This document shows, in pieces, positions 25,039-33,927 of a stretch of 64,000 bases of DNA. The notes under the pieces are model-generated. The model ran no database searches and was not told the DNA's origin. It worked only from the letters and a program-made list of their open reading frames with translations. This stretch comes from Clostridia bacterium (GTDB taxonomy: Bacteria; Bacillota; Clostridia; Lachnospirales; Lachnospiraceae). Each line of letters begins with the position of its first letter. The stretch's first letter is position 1. The translations under genes and the position numbers were made by a program. Where the stretch lies: assembly GCA_910576205.1 (NCBI GenBank), contig CAJTHL010000013.1:62001-126000 (forward strand). The letters are read 5' to 3'.

Positions 25039-25911
25039 ATGAAAAAAAACGCACTCTCCCTTCACAGCTCTGTAGCAGGCAGGGCAAACCTAAGCACCTA
25101 TGTCAGGGCCGCAAAGGAGGCCGGCTTCGACTGTATCGAGCCCACCAAGGTCCAGCTCCAGTATTTTTTTGATGGCGGCCATACGGCTAAAGATGTGGAA
25201 AAGCTTATGGACGGCCTGGAAATCTCCTCTGTGGGCTGGCTTTCCGACCTTGACCGGCAGGGCCATGAATTTGTTGCCATGATGAAGGAGGCCGAGGAGC
25301 TTTTTGCCATGGCCGCTTCCGTGGGAAGCCATGCGGTGGAAATCATCAACGGGCCCGTGGACTGGCACGCCGTAGACGCCTACCGGCGGGGCGTTCCCTT
25401 CCAGGGTTATATGGGGCTTCTGGGACTTCCGGAGGAAGAAATACATAGTCTGACGGTGAAAAACCTGCGGGCCCTGGCAGACCTGGCGGCCCAGTTCAGC
25501 CTTTCCCTGTTTTTTGAGCCCCTGTGCTGGACTCCCATCCCTTCCCTCAAGGAGGCCATTCCCCTTGTCCGGGAGGCTGACCGGGAAAATCTCAAGATTG
25601 TGGTGGATTTTTACCACAATTATATAGCGGGGCTGGACGCCGGATTTCTCTCCCATATAGACAAGGATGTAATCTTAGGCGTCCATATCTGCAACTCCCA
25701 GAAGCCCGACGACCGGGTTCCCTGCGAGGAAATCTTCCGCGACACGGCCTTCTATGAGGGAGCCGTACCTGTCCGGGAGTGGGTAGACGCCGTCAAGGCA
25801 ACCGGGTTTGACGGCTGGTGGGCTTACGAGACCTTCTCCAGGCGGGAGGCGGAGGAGGAAGTCTATTCCTTTGCCCGGTATGTACACCGGGAACTGGAAA
25901 CTCTTGTTTAA
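25039..25911 (+). CDS. Sugar phosphate isomerase/epimerase-like TIM-barrel protein
   Basis: A 290-residue AP-endonuclease-2-type TIM barrel, the fold shared by xylose isomerase-like enzymes, IolE/IolI and endonuclease IV. Characteristic strands include AGFDCIEPTKVQLQ, the metal-ligand Glu in LSLFFEPLCW, LKIVVDFYHNYI (Asp, His), ILGVHICNS and the final WWAYETFS (Glu). Such enzymes isomerise or epimerise sugars and inositol derivatives with a divalent metal; the substrate is unknown. The start ATG at 25039 follows AGAAAGGA. A PHP-domain gene follows 44 bp later in the same direction, after a weak hairpin (25911-25929) that may attenuate read-through. Confidence 0.8.
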   Translation: MKKNALSLHSSVAGRANLSTYVRAAKEAGFDCIEPTKVQLQYFFDGGHTAKDVEKLMDGLEISSVGWLSDLDRQGHEFVAMMKEAEELFAMAASVGSHAVEIINGPVDWHAVDAYRRGVPFQGYMGLLGLPEEEIHSLTVKNLRALADLAAQFSLSLFFEPLCWTPIPSLKEAIPLVREADRENLKIVVDFYHNYIAGLDAGFLSHIDKDVILGVHICNSQKPDDRVPCEEIFRDTAFYEGAVPVREWVDAVKATGFDGWWAYETFSRREAEEEVYSFARYVHRELETLV

Positions 25912-25955
25912 GCCGACCGGAAACCGGCTATTATTTTTAAGACAGAGGACGGACT

Positions 25956-26840
25956 ATGATTGATCTGCACATACACAGCTTATACAGCGACGACGGCGAA
26001 TTCACACCCGAAGAGCTGGTAAAAAAATGCGCGGCCCAGGGAATCCAATGGATGGCGGTCACCGACCACAACTGTGTCCGGGCCAACGAAGAAGCAGCCA
26101 GAAAAGCAGCCGGAGCGGGTATCCGTTATACCTCCGGCATTGAGATCGACTGCGTATATGAACATGTAAATTTCCATGTTCTTGGCTATGCCATCGATGC
26201 CGCTTCGTCTGATTTTGCAGGAATTGAGGAAAACGTGAGAACCCAGTCCCTAAGGGCTTCCCGGCTTATGCTGGAAAAAACCCGGGCCCTTGGCTTTTCC
26301 GTAGAGGAAGCCGAGATGGAGCATATGGCCCGGGGACGTTACTGGAGTGAGTCCTGGACCGGGGAGATGTTTGCGGAACTGCTGTTGTCCAGGCCGGAAT
26401 ACAAAGACAACGTTTTGTTGCTTCCCTACCGGGAGGGAGGCGTCCGCGGCGATAATCCCTATGTAAATTTTTACTGGGATTTCTATGCCCAGGGAAAGCC
26501 CTGCTATGTGCCGGTTGCCTTTCCCCAAATGGAGGAAATTCTGGACATCATTCACCAGAATCACGGCGTTGCCGTACTGGCCCACCCCGGCGTGAATCTG
26601 AAAAATACCCCGGGGCTTTTAAATGATATCGCGGAGCTTGGCATTGACGGACTGGAAGCCTTCAGCAGCTATCATTCCCTCCGGGAATCGGAAAGATATT
26701 CTGATTTTGCATCGCAGAATCATCTTTTTGTGACCTGTGGAAGCGATTTTCACGGAAAGATAAAGCCCTCCATTGGGCTTGGAAAACATGGCGGCAGAAT
26801 TTCCCAGGAAGCCCTTCTGCATCATCTGTCCGGCCGCTAA
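25956..26840 (+). CDS. PHP-domain metal-dependent phosphoesterase
   Basis: A 294-residue PHP-superfamily protein. Metal-binding motifs are seen in order: MIDLHIHSLYSDDGEFTPEEL (HxH plus Asp), VTDHNCVR, a Glu in SGIEIDCVYEHVNFHVLGY, AVLAHPGVNL and CGSDFHGKIKP. The closest characterised relatives hydrolyse 3',5'-nucleoside bisphosphates (RNase AM/TrpH type), but PHP proteins also include histidinol phosphatases. A family-specific insert of about 80 residues (130-210) lies in the middle. The start follows AGAGGACGGACT. Probably co-transcribed with the upstream TIM-barrel gene; a strong hairpin follows. Confidence 0.85.
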   Translation: MIDLHIHSLYSDDGEFTPEELVKKCAAQGIQWMAVTDHNCVRANEEAARKAAGAGIRYTSGIEIDCVYEHVNFHVLGYAIDAASSDFAGIEENVRTQSLRASRLMLEKTRALGFSVEEAEMEHMARGRYWSESWTGEMFAELLLSRPEYKDNVLLLPYREGGVRGDNPYVNFYWDFYAQGKPCYVPVAFPQMEEILDIIHQNHGVAVLAHPGVNLKNTPGLLNDIAELGIDGLEAFSSYHSLRESERYSDFASQNHLFVTCGSDFHGKIKPSIGLGKHGGRISQEALLHHLSGR

Positions 26841-26862
26841 CTTCCGGAAATACCGCAAAGAG

Positions 26863-26904
26863 GCAGCCCCCGCCGGGTGAAACTCTCCCCGGCGGGGGCT
26901 GCCT
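26863..26904. terminator. Strong GC-rich hairpin between convergent genes
   Basis: Perfect 16-bp arms, GGCAGCCCCCGCCGGG and its complement, enclose a 10-nt loop. The following T-tracts are short on both strands, so termination may be partial. It separates the PHP gene from purL. Confidence 0.75.
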
Positions 26905-26966
26905 TCTGCGCTTTTCCAGACTAATCCTAATCTTTACAACTATCTCAAAACCAGTCGGCGGAATTT

Positions 26967-29900
26967 TTACTTAAAATACTCCACTCCCGACTCAAAAATC
27001 TTCAGATCCTGCTCCCCATAAATATTGATGGCAACCGCCTCGTCCCGGCGCTCCACATGGGCCATCTTGCCAAGAACCCTTCCGTCCGGGCTGGTGATGC
27101 CCTCAATGGCTGCGTAGGAGCCGTTGACATTCCAGTTTTCATCCATGCTGGCATTGCCCTGGGGATCCACGTACTGGGTTGCCACCTGTCCGTTTGTAAA
27201 CAGCCGGTCAATCCACGCCTTATCCGCCACAAAGCGTCCCTCCCCGTGGGATGCCGGAGTGGTGTAGGTAGCTCCCAGAACTGCTTTCAGGAGCCAGGGG
27301 GACTTGTCTGTCACCACCCTGGTGTACACCATTCTGGAGACATGGCGGTTAATGGTGTTAAAAGTCAGCGTGGGGGAATCCGGCTGCTGACCGGTAATCT
27401 CCCCGTAGGGTACAAGCCCCAGCTTAATCAGCGCCTGGAATCCGTTGCAGATGCCAAGGGCCAGGCCGTCCCGCTCATGAAGAAGCCGGCTCACCGCCTC
27501 CTTCATCCGGGCGTTCTGAAAGGCCGTGGCAAAAAACTTCGCGGAGCCGTCCGGTTCGTCGCCTGCGGAAAATCCCCCTGGGAACATAATCATCTGGGAT
27601 TTTCCGATACACCGCTCAAACTCTTCCACCGACTCCCGGATATCCGCGGCGCTCAGATTGCAAAACACCCTGGTAATTACCTCCGCGCCTGCCCGGCGGA
27701 AGGCCTTCTCACTGTCATACTCACAGTTGGTTCCCGGGAATACCGGGATAAATACCGTGGGCTTTGCCACCTTGTGTCTGCACACGTACACCTTCTCCGC
27801 GTGGAAGAGGGGGCTCTCCACGGCATCCTTTCCAGGCACCGCCACAGTGGGAAATACCTTTTCCAGAGGCGCCGTCCAGGTTTCCAGGGCTTCCCCGGTG
27901 GAAATCCTGGAATTGCAGTAGGCGAATCCCTCCTCCGTCACCTCTCCGATAACGGTATACGTAATATTAAGGCGGCTCACTTCCTCCGGGGCCACCTCCG
28001 CCACCAGATTTCCAAAATCCGGGGTAAACAGATCCCTGCTGTCCACCGAGTGCTCAATCCGCACGCCCAGTTTATTTCCAAAGGCCATCTTGCTTAAGGC
28101 CGCCGCCATTCCCTTTCCGTTCAGAGCATAGGCGGACAGGATTCTTCCCGCCTTTACATCCTCAAAGAATTTCCCGTACTGATCCTTCACCTGCTCATAG
28201 TCCGGCAGATCGTAGGCATCCCGCTCTATCCGCAGCAGGACAAGCCTGTTTCCCGGTTTTTTCAGCTCCGGCGTCACCACATGCCCGCAGACTGCCATAT
28301 CCACCGCAAAGGACACCAGCGTAGGAGGCACATCCAGATCCTGGAAGGTTCCCGACATACTGTCCTTTCCTCCGATGGAGGGGAGGCCAAATCCCATCTG
28401 GGCGCTGTAGGCTCCCAGAAGCGCAGCCACAGGCTGGCTCCAGCGGTGTGGATCCTCCGTCATACGGCGGAAATATTCCTGGAAGGTGAAACGGATTTTC
28501 CGGTAATCCCCGCCGGAGGCCACGATCTTTGCCACAGACTCCAGCACCGCGTAGACCGCGCCGTGGTAGGGGCTCCAGCTTGACAGATAGGGGTCAAAAC
28601 CGTAGCTCATCATGGTGACCGTATCCGTCTTTCCCTGAAGCAGGGGAAGTCTGGCGATCATGGTCTGGGTTTCCGTCAGCTGGTACTTTCCGCCGTAGGG
28701 CATCAGAACGCTTCCGGCGCCAATGGAGCTGTCAAACATTTCCACCAGACCCTTCTGGGAACAGACATTGAGATCCCGCAGGGTTTCCAGCCATTTTTCC
28801 CGGACGTCTCCCACTTCCTCCCGGACAAAATATTTCTGTCCCTCCTGGGGCATCTCCACGGCCACGGAAGTCTCCTGGTGGGCGCCGTTGGTATCCAGAA
28901 ATGCCCTGGAGATATTTACGATCTCTTTTCCTCTCCACACAAGCACCAGACGGGGCTCCTCCGTCACCTTTGCCACAGATACCGCCTCCAGATTTTCCTG
29001 GGCCGCGTAGACCAGAAAATCCTCCACATCCTTTTTATCCACTACCACGGCCATGCGCTCCTGGGACTCGGAAATAGCCAGCTCCGTGCCGTCCAGGCCC
29101 GCATATTTCTTCGGTACAAGATCCAGGTCAATATAGAGGCCTGCTGCCAGCTCCCCGATTGCCACAGACACGCCGCCCGCGCCAAAATCATTACATTTTT
29201 TAATGAGGCGGCTCACCTCCGGCCGCCGGAACAGACGCTGAAGCTTCCGCTCCGTGGGGGCGTTTCCTTTTTGTACCTCGGCGCCGCAGGTCTCGATGGA
29301 AGCCTCCGTGTGCACCTTGGAGGAACCTGTGGCCCCGCCGCAGCCGTCCCTTCCTGTCCGGCCTCCCAGCAGAATAATCACATCCCCCGGATCCGATGTC
29401 TTGCGCACCACGTCCTTTCTGGGGGCCGCCCCCATAACGGCGCCGATCTCCATACGCTTGGCTGCGTAATTGGGATGATAAATCTCCTTCACATAGCCTG
29501 TGGCCAGGCCAATCTGGTTACCGTAGGAGCTGTAGCCGCTGGCAGCTCCCCGCACCAGCTTTTTCTGAGGCAGCTTGCCCTTCAAAGTATCCTTCACGGA
29601 AACCGTGGGATCCGCCGCGCCGGTGACGCGCATAGCCTGGTACACATAAGTCCTCCCAGACAGGGGATCCCGGATGGCTCCCCCAAGACAGGTGGCCGCC
29701 CCGCCGAAAGGCTCAATCTCTGTGGGATGGTTGTGGGTCTCGTTTTTAAAGTTTACCAGCCACTCCTGGGTTTCCCCGTCCACCTCCACAGGAACCACAA
29801 TGGAGCAGGCGTTGATCTCTTCCGACTCCTCCTGGTCCATAAGCTTCCCCTCTGCCTTCAGCTTCCGCATAGCCATCAGAGCCAGATCCATCAGACACAC

Positions 29901-30716
29901 AAACTTGTCCTTACGCTCGCCCAGAATCTCCTTCCGGTCGCGAAGGTACTGCTGATACGTCTCCTCCAGGGGTTTCCGGTAATATCCTTCCTCAAACCGC
30001 ACCTCCTTAAGCTCTGTGGAAAAAGTAGTATGGCGGCAATGGTCAGACCAGTAAGTGTCCAGCACGCGGATTTCCGTCATGGAAGGATCCCTCTTTTCCT
30101 CCTCCCGGAAATAATTCTGGATATGGAGGAAATCCTTAAAGGTCATGGCCAGATTCAAGGAATCGTACAGTTCCTTTAAGGCAGCCTCCGGCATCTGGCA
30201 GAATCCCTCAAAAATCTTAATATCCTCCGGCTCCTCAAAGACGCTCACCAGGGTTTCCGGTTTCTCCATGCCTGTCTCCCTGGAATCCACCGGGTTTATG
30301 CAAAAGCTCTTGATGGACGCAAACTCTTCCTCTGTAAAATTTCCGGCAATCACATAGGTGACGGCCGTGCGGATGACCGGCTCCTCATCCTCCCTTAAAA
30401 ACTTCACACATTGTTCCGCAGAATCCGCTCTCTGGTCAAACTGCCCAGGCAGGTATTCCACGCCAAAAACCCTTGCGTCAGACCTGATCTCAAAGTTTTC
30501 TTTATAGAGCATGTCCACCGGCGGTTCCGAAAACACCATTCTGCAGGCCTGCTCAAAGACCTCGTCCGAAATATTCTCTACGTCATAGCGGATCAGCACC
30601 CGTACCTGCTCCACTCCCTGGATCCCCAGATATCCCCGGATCTCCTCCTTAAGCTCCTTTGCCTTTACCGCAAAGGGCTCCTTCTTTTCCACGAAAACGC
30701 GTCTTACTTTACCCAT
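26967..30716 (-). CDS. purL: Phosphoribosylformylglycinamidine synthase (large, single-chain)
   Basis: A 1249-residue FGAM synthase that converts FGAR and glutamine to FGAM in purine synthesis. The synthase half has DTYWSDHCRHTTF, NFKNETHNHPTEIEPFGGAATC and SIGGKDSMSGTFQ. The C-terminal third is a class I glutaminase with FPGTNCEYD, LGICNGFQAL (nucleophile Cys) and SHGEGRF. Glutaminase and synthase are fused in one chain, as in proteobacterial enzymes; the sequence resembles the form typical of Clostridia. I chose the ATG at 30716, with GGAGG five bases upstream, over the ATG at 30728 inside that site. It is monocistronic with its own promoter. No purine riboswitch is seen in the short leader. 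Confidence 0.96.
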   Translation of the reverse strand: MGKVRRVFVEKKEPFAVKAKELKEEIRGYLGIQGVEQVRVLIRYDVENISDEVFEQACRMVFSEPPVDMLYKENFEIRSDARVFGVEYLPGQFDQRADSAEQCVKFLREDEEPVIRTAVTYVIAGNFTEEEFASIKSFCINPVDSRETGMEKPETLVSVFEEPEDIKIFEGFCQMPEAALKELYDSLNLAMTFKDFLHIQNYFREEEKRDPSMTEIRVLDTYWSDHCRHTTFSTELKEVRFEEGYYRKPLEETYQQYLRDRKEILGERKDKFVCLMDLALMAMRKLKAEGKLMDQEESEEINACSIVVPVEVDGETQEWLVNFKNETHNHPTEIEPFGGAATCLGGAIRDPLSGRTYVYQAMRVTGAADPTVSVKDTLKGKLPQKKLVRGAASGYSSYGNQIGLATGYVKEIYHPNYAAKRMEIGAVMGAAPRKDVVRKTSDPGDVIILLGGRTGRDGCGGATGSSKVHTEASIETCGAEVQKGNAPTERKLQRLFRRPEVSRLIKKCNDFGAGGVSVAIGELAAGLYIDLDLVPKKYAGLDGTELAISESQERMAVVVDKKDVEDFLVYAAQENLEAVSVAKVTEEPRLVLVWRGKEIVNISRAFLDTNGAHQETSVAVEMPQEGQKYFVREEVGDVREKWLETLRDLNVCSQKGLVEMFDSSIGAGSVLMPYGGKYQLTETQTMIARLPLLQGKTDTVTMMSYGFDPYLSSWSPYHGAVYAVLESVAKIVASGGDYRKIRFTFQEYFRRMTEDPHRWSQPVAALLGAYSAQMGFGLPSIGGKDSMSGTFQDLDVPPTLVSFAVDMAVCGHVVTPELKKPGNRLVLLRIERDAYDLPDYEQVKDQYGKFFEDVKAGRILSAYALNGKGMAAALSKMAFGNKLGVRIEHSVDSRDLFTPDFGNLVAEVAPEEVSRLNITYTVIGEVTEEGFAYCNSRISTGEALETWTAPLEKVFPTVAVPGKDAVESPLFHAEKVYVCRHKVAKPTVFIPVFPGTNCEYDSEKAFRRAGAEVITRVFCNLSAADIRESVEEFERCIGKSQMIMFPGGFSAGDEPDGSAKFFATAFQNARMKEAVSRLLHERDGLALGICNGFQALIKLGLVPYGEITGQQPDSPTLTFNTINRHVSRMVYTRVVTDKSPWLLKAVLGATYTTPASHGEGRFVADKAWIDRLFTNGQVATQYVDPQGNASMDENWNVNGSYAAIEGITSPDGRVLGKMAHVERRDEAVAINIYGEQDLKIFESGVEYFK

Positions 30717-30765
30717 AGCCGCCTCCATCTTATTTTTTGCCTTTTCTCAAAAGTACTTTTTATCT

Positions 30766-30795
30766 ATTATAACGCAAAAAGGAAGGTGGTGTAAA
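30766..30795 (-). promoter_or_regulatory. Sigma-A promoter of purL
   Basis: On the minus strand TTTACA (30790-30795) and TATAAT (30766-30771) are separated by 18 bp. Transcription would start near 30759, about 43 nt from the chosen ATG. Confidence 0.8.
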
Positions 30796-30843
30796 GCCTG
30801 GGTTCTTTTTATTCGACACGAATCCGGAACAAATAAAGAAAAT

Positions 30844-30877
30844 GCGCTCACCAAAGGCCCATAGCCCTTGGCGGCGC
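30844..30877 (-). terminator. Terminator of the HPr-like gene
   Basis: A composite stem (GCGC/GCGC outside, CCAAAGGC with GCCCTTGG inside) is followed on the minus strand by ATTTTCTTTATTT. It lies 39 bp after the HPr-like stop. Confidence 0.7.
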
Positions 30878-30915
30878 ACTTTTCTTTGAAGTTCAACCCC
30901 AGGTTGTCTCTATAA

Positions 30916-31143
30916 TTAAGCTATTGCGAACTTCTGAAGTAAATTTTCAAACTCCCTGTTCTGCCCACCATATTTTACCGTAAGAACACGATTTAAATCC
31001 ATACTTAACACACCCAGAATCGATTTTGCGTCCACGATAAACCGGTTATAGGAAATGTCTACGTCGAAGTCACATCCCTCTGCAGCCCTAACAAACTCTC
31101 TGACATCCTCTGCGGCAGCTAATCTGATTTTTTTCTCTCTCAT
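30916..31143 (-). CDS. HPr-like protein lacking the active-site histidine
   Basis: A 75-residue protein with the HPr fold signature in its second half: FDVDISYNRFIVDAKSILGV, then LSMDLNRVLTV. The regulatory Ser46 equivalent (AKSILGV) is kept. The phosphocarrier loop around His15 (GIHARPA in Bacillus HPr) is deleted or replaced, leaving RLAAAEDVREFVRAA, so it cannot carry PTS phosphate on that residue. A Crh-like regulatory role through Ser46 is possible but inferred. I chose the ATG at 31143 with GAGGTGAG upstream; the frame continues 30 codons further without a similar site. No PTS genes are nearby. Confidence 0.75.
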   Translation of the reverse strand: MREKKIRLAAAEDVREFVRAAEGCDFDVDISYNRFIVDAKSILGVLSMDLNRVLTVKYGGQNREFENLLQKFAIA

Positions 31144-31413
31144 TTTACTCACCTCATAGCTGTAGGGTTTCCTTTTACTTTGTGAATTATGCCAGCAAAT
31201 GTATATTTTGTCAAATTCTTTTAAAAGGGACATTTTTCCTCATCTCCTGCATTTTTTAGCCAACTTGCATAATCACGGCCTTCCAGGCCCTGGAAAACCA
31301 GGATTAATTTTTACGGATTCCCAGGCATTCCCATTTTATTGGAGGAATCCACCAAGTTTTCCGAAAAATTTTGTGAAATTTACCAACCCCACAGCCGTTA
31401 TGTACGGATTATC

Positions 31414-32208
31414 TTACGTCCTGCGCCCGCCGTCATCCGCAAACTCCGGCATAAAAGAGCGGAATCTTAAGGAAAGCATCTGCCTTTGAAGGGACCTGTT
31501 TATCCGCTCCTCCACGGCAATGGTCTTGTGGAAGCATTTCCACAGCTCCTGGAAACGGGCTTCCTTTTCCGATACCCACTTAAGGCGCTCCGCATCCAGG
31601 GCTTCATCCCGGACAAGAATCCAGCCCATATCTGCCCGGTGTACCGCCATCTCTTCCCGGCCCACATCATGGATCAGCCAGTTCTCATGGCGAAGCCTGT
31701 CCGCGAAATAAGGGGCCAGAAAAGAAAGCACCTGGTGAACCGGACGTACCGGTCCGTAGAGCACGCCGCTTTGAAGCTCCGAGAAGCGTAAGAATCCCAT
31801 AAGCTTATGGGCTTCATGCCAGGCCTTCTGACTAAGGTCCATAACCGTGGACACCGGCCCGTACGTCAGACAGTTAACCACCTCGCTGCCCCGCTCCAGG
31901 GAAAGCCCCAGAACCACCATTCTGTATATGGCGTCCGCCTTTCTGCCATCCGCGCTGGCCGCCGCCTGGCAGATATGGGTGATGGCTCCCTCTCCCATCC
32001 TACGCTCAATAGTGCGGAAAACCTTTTCCGCCTTTTCCCTGTCCGTTTCCACCGGCCTATACTGGCAGAACAGCTCCAGCTCCTCTTCCTGGCAGATCTC
32101 CAGCCGGACATTTTTATGTCCCAGACGGCTGTCCCAGGCATCGTATACTCCCGTAAATATACCGTCCAGGCTGTCCTCGCACACAAATACAGTTATTATC
32201 CCATCCAT
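31414..32208 (-). CDS. TIGR03915-type DNA-metabolism protein
   Basis: A 264-residue protein of the TIGR03915 (DUF4130-containing) type, always paired with the radical-SAM protein encoded just upstream. It begins MDGIITVFVCEDSLDGIFTG, the family hallmark, and contains HKLMGFLRFSELQSGVLYGP and VLSFLAPYFADRL, as in DUF4130. A role in DNA modification or repair has been suggested from its partner, without proof. The start ATG at 32208 has GGAG about 11 bases upstream; the frame is open 22 codons more, overlapping the partner gene. The stop-to-start gap is 22 bp. Expression is likely shared with the upstream gene and its SOS-box-like promoter. Confidence 0.82.
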   Translation of the reverse strand: MDGIITVFVCEDSLDGIFTGVYDAWDSRLGHKNVRLEICQEEELELFCQYRPVETDREKAEKVFRTIERRMGEGAITHICQAAASADGRKADAIYRMVVLGLSLERGSEVVNCLTYGPVSTVMDLSQKAWHEAHKLMGFLRFSELQSGVLYGPVRPVHQVLSFLAPYFADRLRHENWLIHDVGREEMAVHRADMGWILVRDEALDAERLKWVSEKEARFQELWKCFHKTIAVEERINRSLQRQMLSLRFRSFMPEFADDGGRRT

Positions 32209-32230
32209 GCCATCCAGCGCTCCGTTTTTC

Positions 32231-33559
32231 TTAAGCTTTGTTTCCCACAGAATACAAAGCCTGGCAATCGTCAAACAAAGACAACTGCCGGTAAGTAGTC
32301 TGTCCTCCTGCCCCGGGAGGCAGTTTTTCCTTTACTGCCAGCAGGTTCCGTGTAATATAGTCCTCCTCTATCTTTATGGGATACAGGGTGTGCCCGTTGC
32401 AGGTTATAAAATACAGGGCCCGCTTCAGCACTACTCCCATACGCTTTAAATCGTCAAACCCCACCCTCCCCATGCGGCGGGCCCGGACAATCCGCTGGGC
32501 CGACCTGGGGCCTATACCCGGCACCCGCAGGATAGTATAGTAGTCCGCCCGGTTGATCTCCACCGGAAACTGCTCCAGATGCCGCAAAGCCCAGTCGCAT
32601 TTGGGATCCAGCAGCACGTTAAAGTTGGGTTTTTCTTCCGAAAGAAGCTCCCCCGCCTGAAATCCGTAAAACCGCAGCAGCCAGTCCGCTTGATAGAGAC
32701 GGTGTTCCCGCAAAAGAGGCGGCCCCCCTGGAAGCACCGGGAGCAGCTTATCCTCATTAACCCGGACAAAGGCAGAATAAAAGACCCGCTTCAGTTCAAA
32801 CTTCTGATAGAGGGATTCCGCCACATTTATAATCTGGTAATCCGTCTCCGGCGTGGCCCCGACAATCATCTGCGTAGACTGCCCTGCGGGCACAAACCGG
32901 GGCGCGTGGCGGTATATGGCCAGCTCGCTTTTATTCTCCAGCATCCTGTTCTGAACCAGGCGCATAGGCTTTAAAATCTTTCCGCGGTTCTTGTTTGGCG
33001 CCAGGGCCTTAAGGCCCTCCGCCGTGGGAAGCTCCAGATTCACACTCATACGGTCGGCCAGAAATCCCGTCTTTTCTATAATCTCCTGGTCTGCCCCGGG
33101 AATCGCCTTCACATGGATATATCCGTGGAAGGAATACTCATAGCGAAGCTTGTACAGGGTCTGGTAGATAAGCTCCATGGTATAATTGGGGGTGTAAAGT
33201 ATCCCGGAACTTAAAAACAGGCCTTCTATATAGTTGCGCTTATAGAATTCCAGCACCAGGTCACAGATCTCCTGGGGGGTAAAGGAGGCCCTTGGCACGT
33301 CGTTGGAAATCCTGTTGAGACAGTATTTGCAATCGTAAATGCATTCATTGGTAAAGAGGATTTTTAAGAGAGAGATACACCGGCCATCTGCCGAAAAGCT
33401 ATGGCAGATGCCGGCCTCCGTGCAGTTGCCCATGCCCTTCCCGGTATTTTTGCGGCTGGTGCCGCTGGAGGTACAGGCCACATCGTACTTGGCCGCTGCA
33501 GACAGAATCTTTAATTTTTCCATAAGAGATATCTTCTCCGGCATATAAATGTGCTGCAT
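32231..33559 (-). CDS. Radical SAM protein, putative DNA modification/repair (TIGR03916-type)
   Basis: A 442-residue radical SAM enzyme with the 4Fe-4S cluster motif CIYDCKYC (about residues 82-89) and the following strand-loop pattern of the TIM barrel. The C-terminal part contains a helix-hairpin-helix (ILRVPGIGPRSAQRIVRARR), the usual nonspecific DNA-binding element. The combination defines the putative DNA modification/repair radical SAM family that co-occurs with the TIGR03915 protein encoded 22 bp downstream. The ATG at 33559 is chosen from homologous starts (MQHIYMPEKISLMEK); the ribosome-binding site is weak (GGCGG). The promoter contains an SOS-box-like palindrome. Confidence 0.88.
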   Translation of the reverse strand: MQHIYMPEKISLMEKLKILSAAAKYDVACTSSGTSRKNTGKGMGNCTEAGICHSFSADGRCISLLKILFTNECIYDCKYCLNRISNDVPRASFTPQEICDLVLEFYKRNYIEGLFLSSGILYTPNYTMELIYQTLYKLRYEYSFHGYIHVKAIPGADQEIIEKTGFLADRMSVNLELPTAEGLKALAPNKNRGKILKPMRLVQNRMLENKSELAIYRHAPRFVPAGQSTQMIVGATPETDYQIINVAESLYQKFELKRVFYSAFVRVNEDKLLPVLPGGPPLLREHRLYQADWLLRFYGFQAGELLSEEKPNFNVLLDPKCDWALRHLEQFPVEINRADYYTILRVPGIGPRSAQRIVRARRMGRVGFDDLKRMGVVLKRALYFITCNGHTLYPIKIEEDYITRNLLAVKEKLPPGAGGQTTYRQLSLFDDCQALYSVGNKA

Positions 33560-33583
33560 GGATAACCGCCCTTTCCGCAACTG

Positions 33584-33600
33584 TCCTGTTTTTAACAGGA
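33584..33600. promoter_or_regulatory. 17-bp palindrome in the radical SAM leader
   Basis: TCCTGTT and AACAGGA are separated by TTT. It lies just downstream of the predicted start site, adjacent to and partly overlapping the SOS-box-like site. Confidence 0.5.
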
Positions 33601-33644
33601 ACATTTGTTTGTATTATCATAGCACACTTTTTCCAGATACGCAA
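33599..33644 (-). promoter_or_regulatory. Promoter with SOS-box-like site, radical SAM/TIGR03915 pair
   Basis: On the minus strand TTGCGT (33639-33644) and TATGAT (33616-33621) are spaced 17 bp. The start site near 33609 is covered by GAACATTTGTTT (33599-33610, plus strand), which fits GAAC-N4-GTTY, the Gram-positive LexA box core. Confidence 0.6.
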
Positions 33645-33696
33645 GAGAAAATCGAACAGATTTTCGGAATTTATTTTCCGGATCCCGGGGAAAATA

Positions 33697-33897
33697 TTAC
33701 TTCCCCTTCTGGGCCTCCAGAAGGTCAAACAACGCCTCGTCGCTGTCAGAGATCCACACGTCCTCTTCCTCCCCGCTAAGGCCTAAGTATTCCCGGAGCG
33801 TGCAGGTCTCATCGCTGAAATTCCACCGGCTCACAAAGGTGTCTATCTCCTCCAGCTCCACTTCCCCGTCCAGATATAATTCTTTGAATTTTTTCAT
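33697..33897 (-). CDS. Small acidic protein of unknown function
   Basis: A 66-residue, strongly acidic soluble protein (MKKFKELYLDGEVELEEIDT, ending EEDVWISDSDEALFDLLEAQ) with one Cys and two Trp. I have an impression of similar short proteins in Lachnospiraceae but cannot name a family. The ATG is preceded by GACGGGAAGCT. It follows the CsoR-type gene by 30 bp in the same direction, so it probably ends the HD-CsoR transcript. Confidence 0.7.
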   Translation of the reverse strand: MKKFKELYLDGEVELEEIDTFVSRWNFSDETCTLREYLGLSGEEEDVWISDSDEALFDLLEAQKGK

Positions 33898-33927
33898 AGC
33901 TTCCCGTCGTCCTTTTCCGCCTGTGCC

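Noticed and set aside
30729..30795. Purine riboswitch upstream of purL
   Set aside because: The predicted leader is only about 43 nt, too short for the aptamer.
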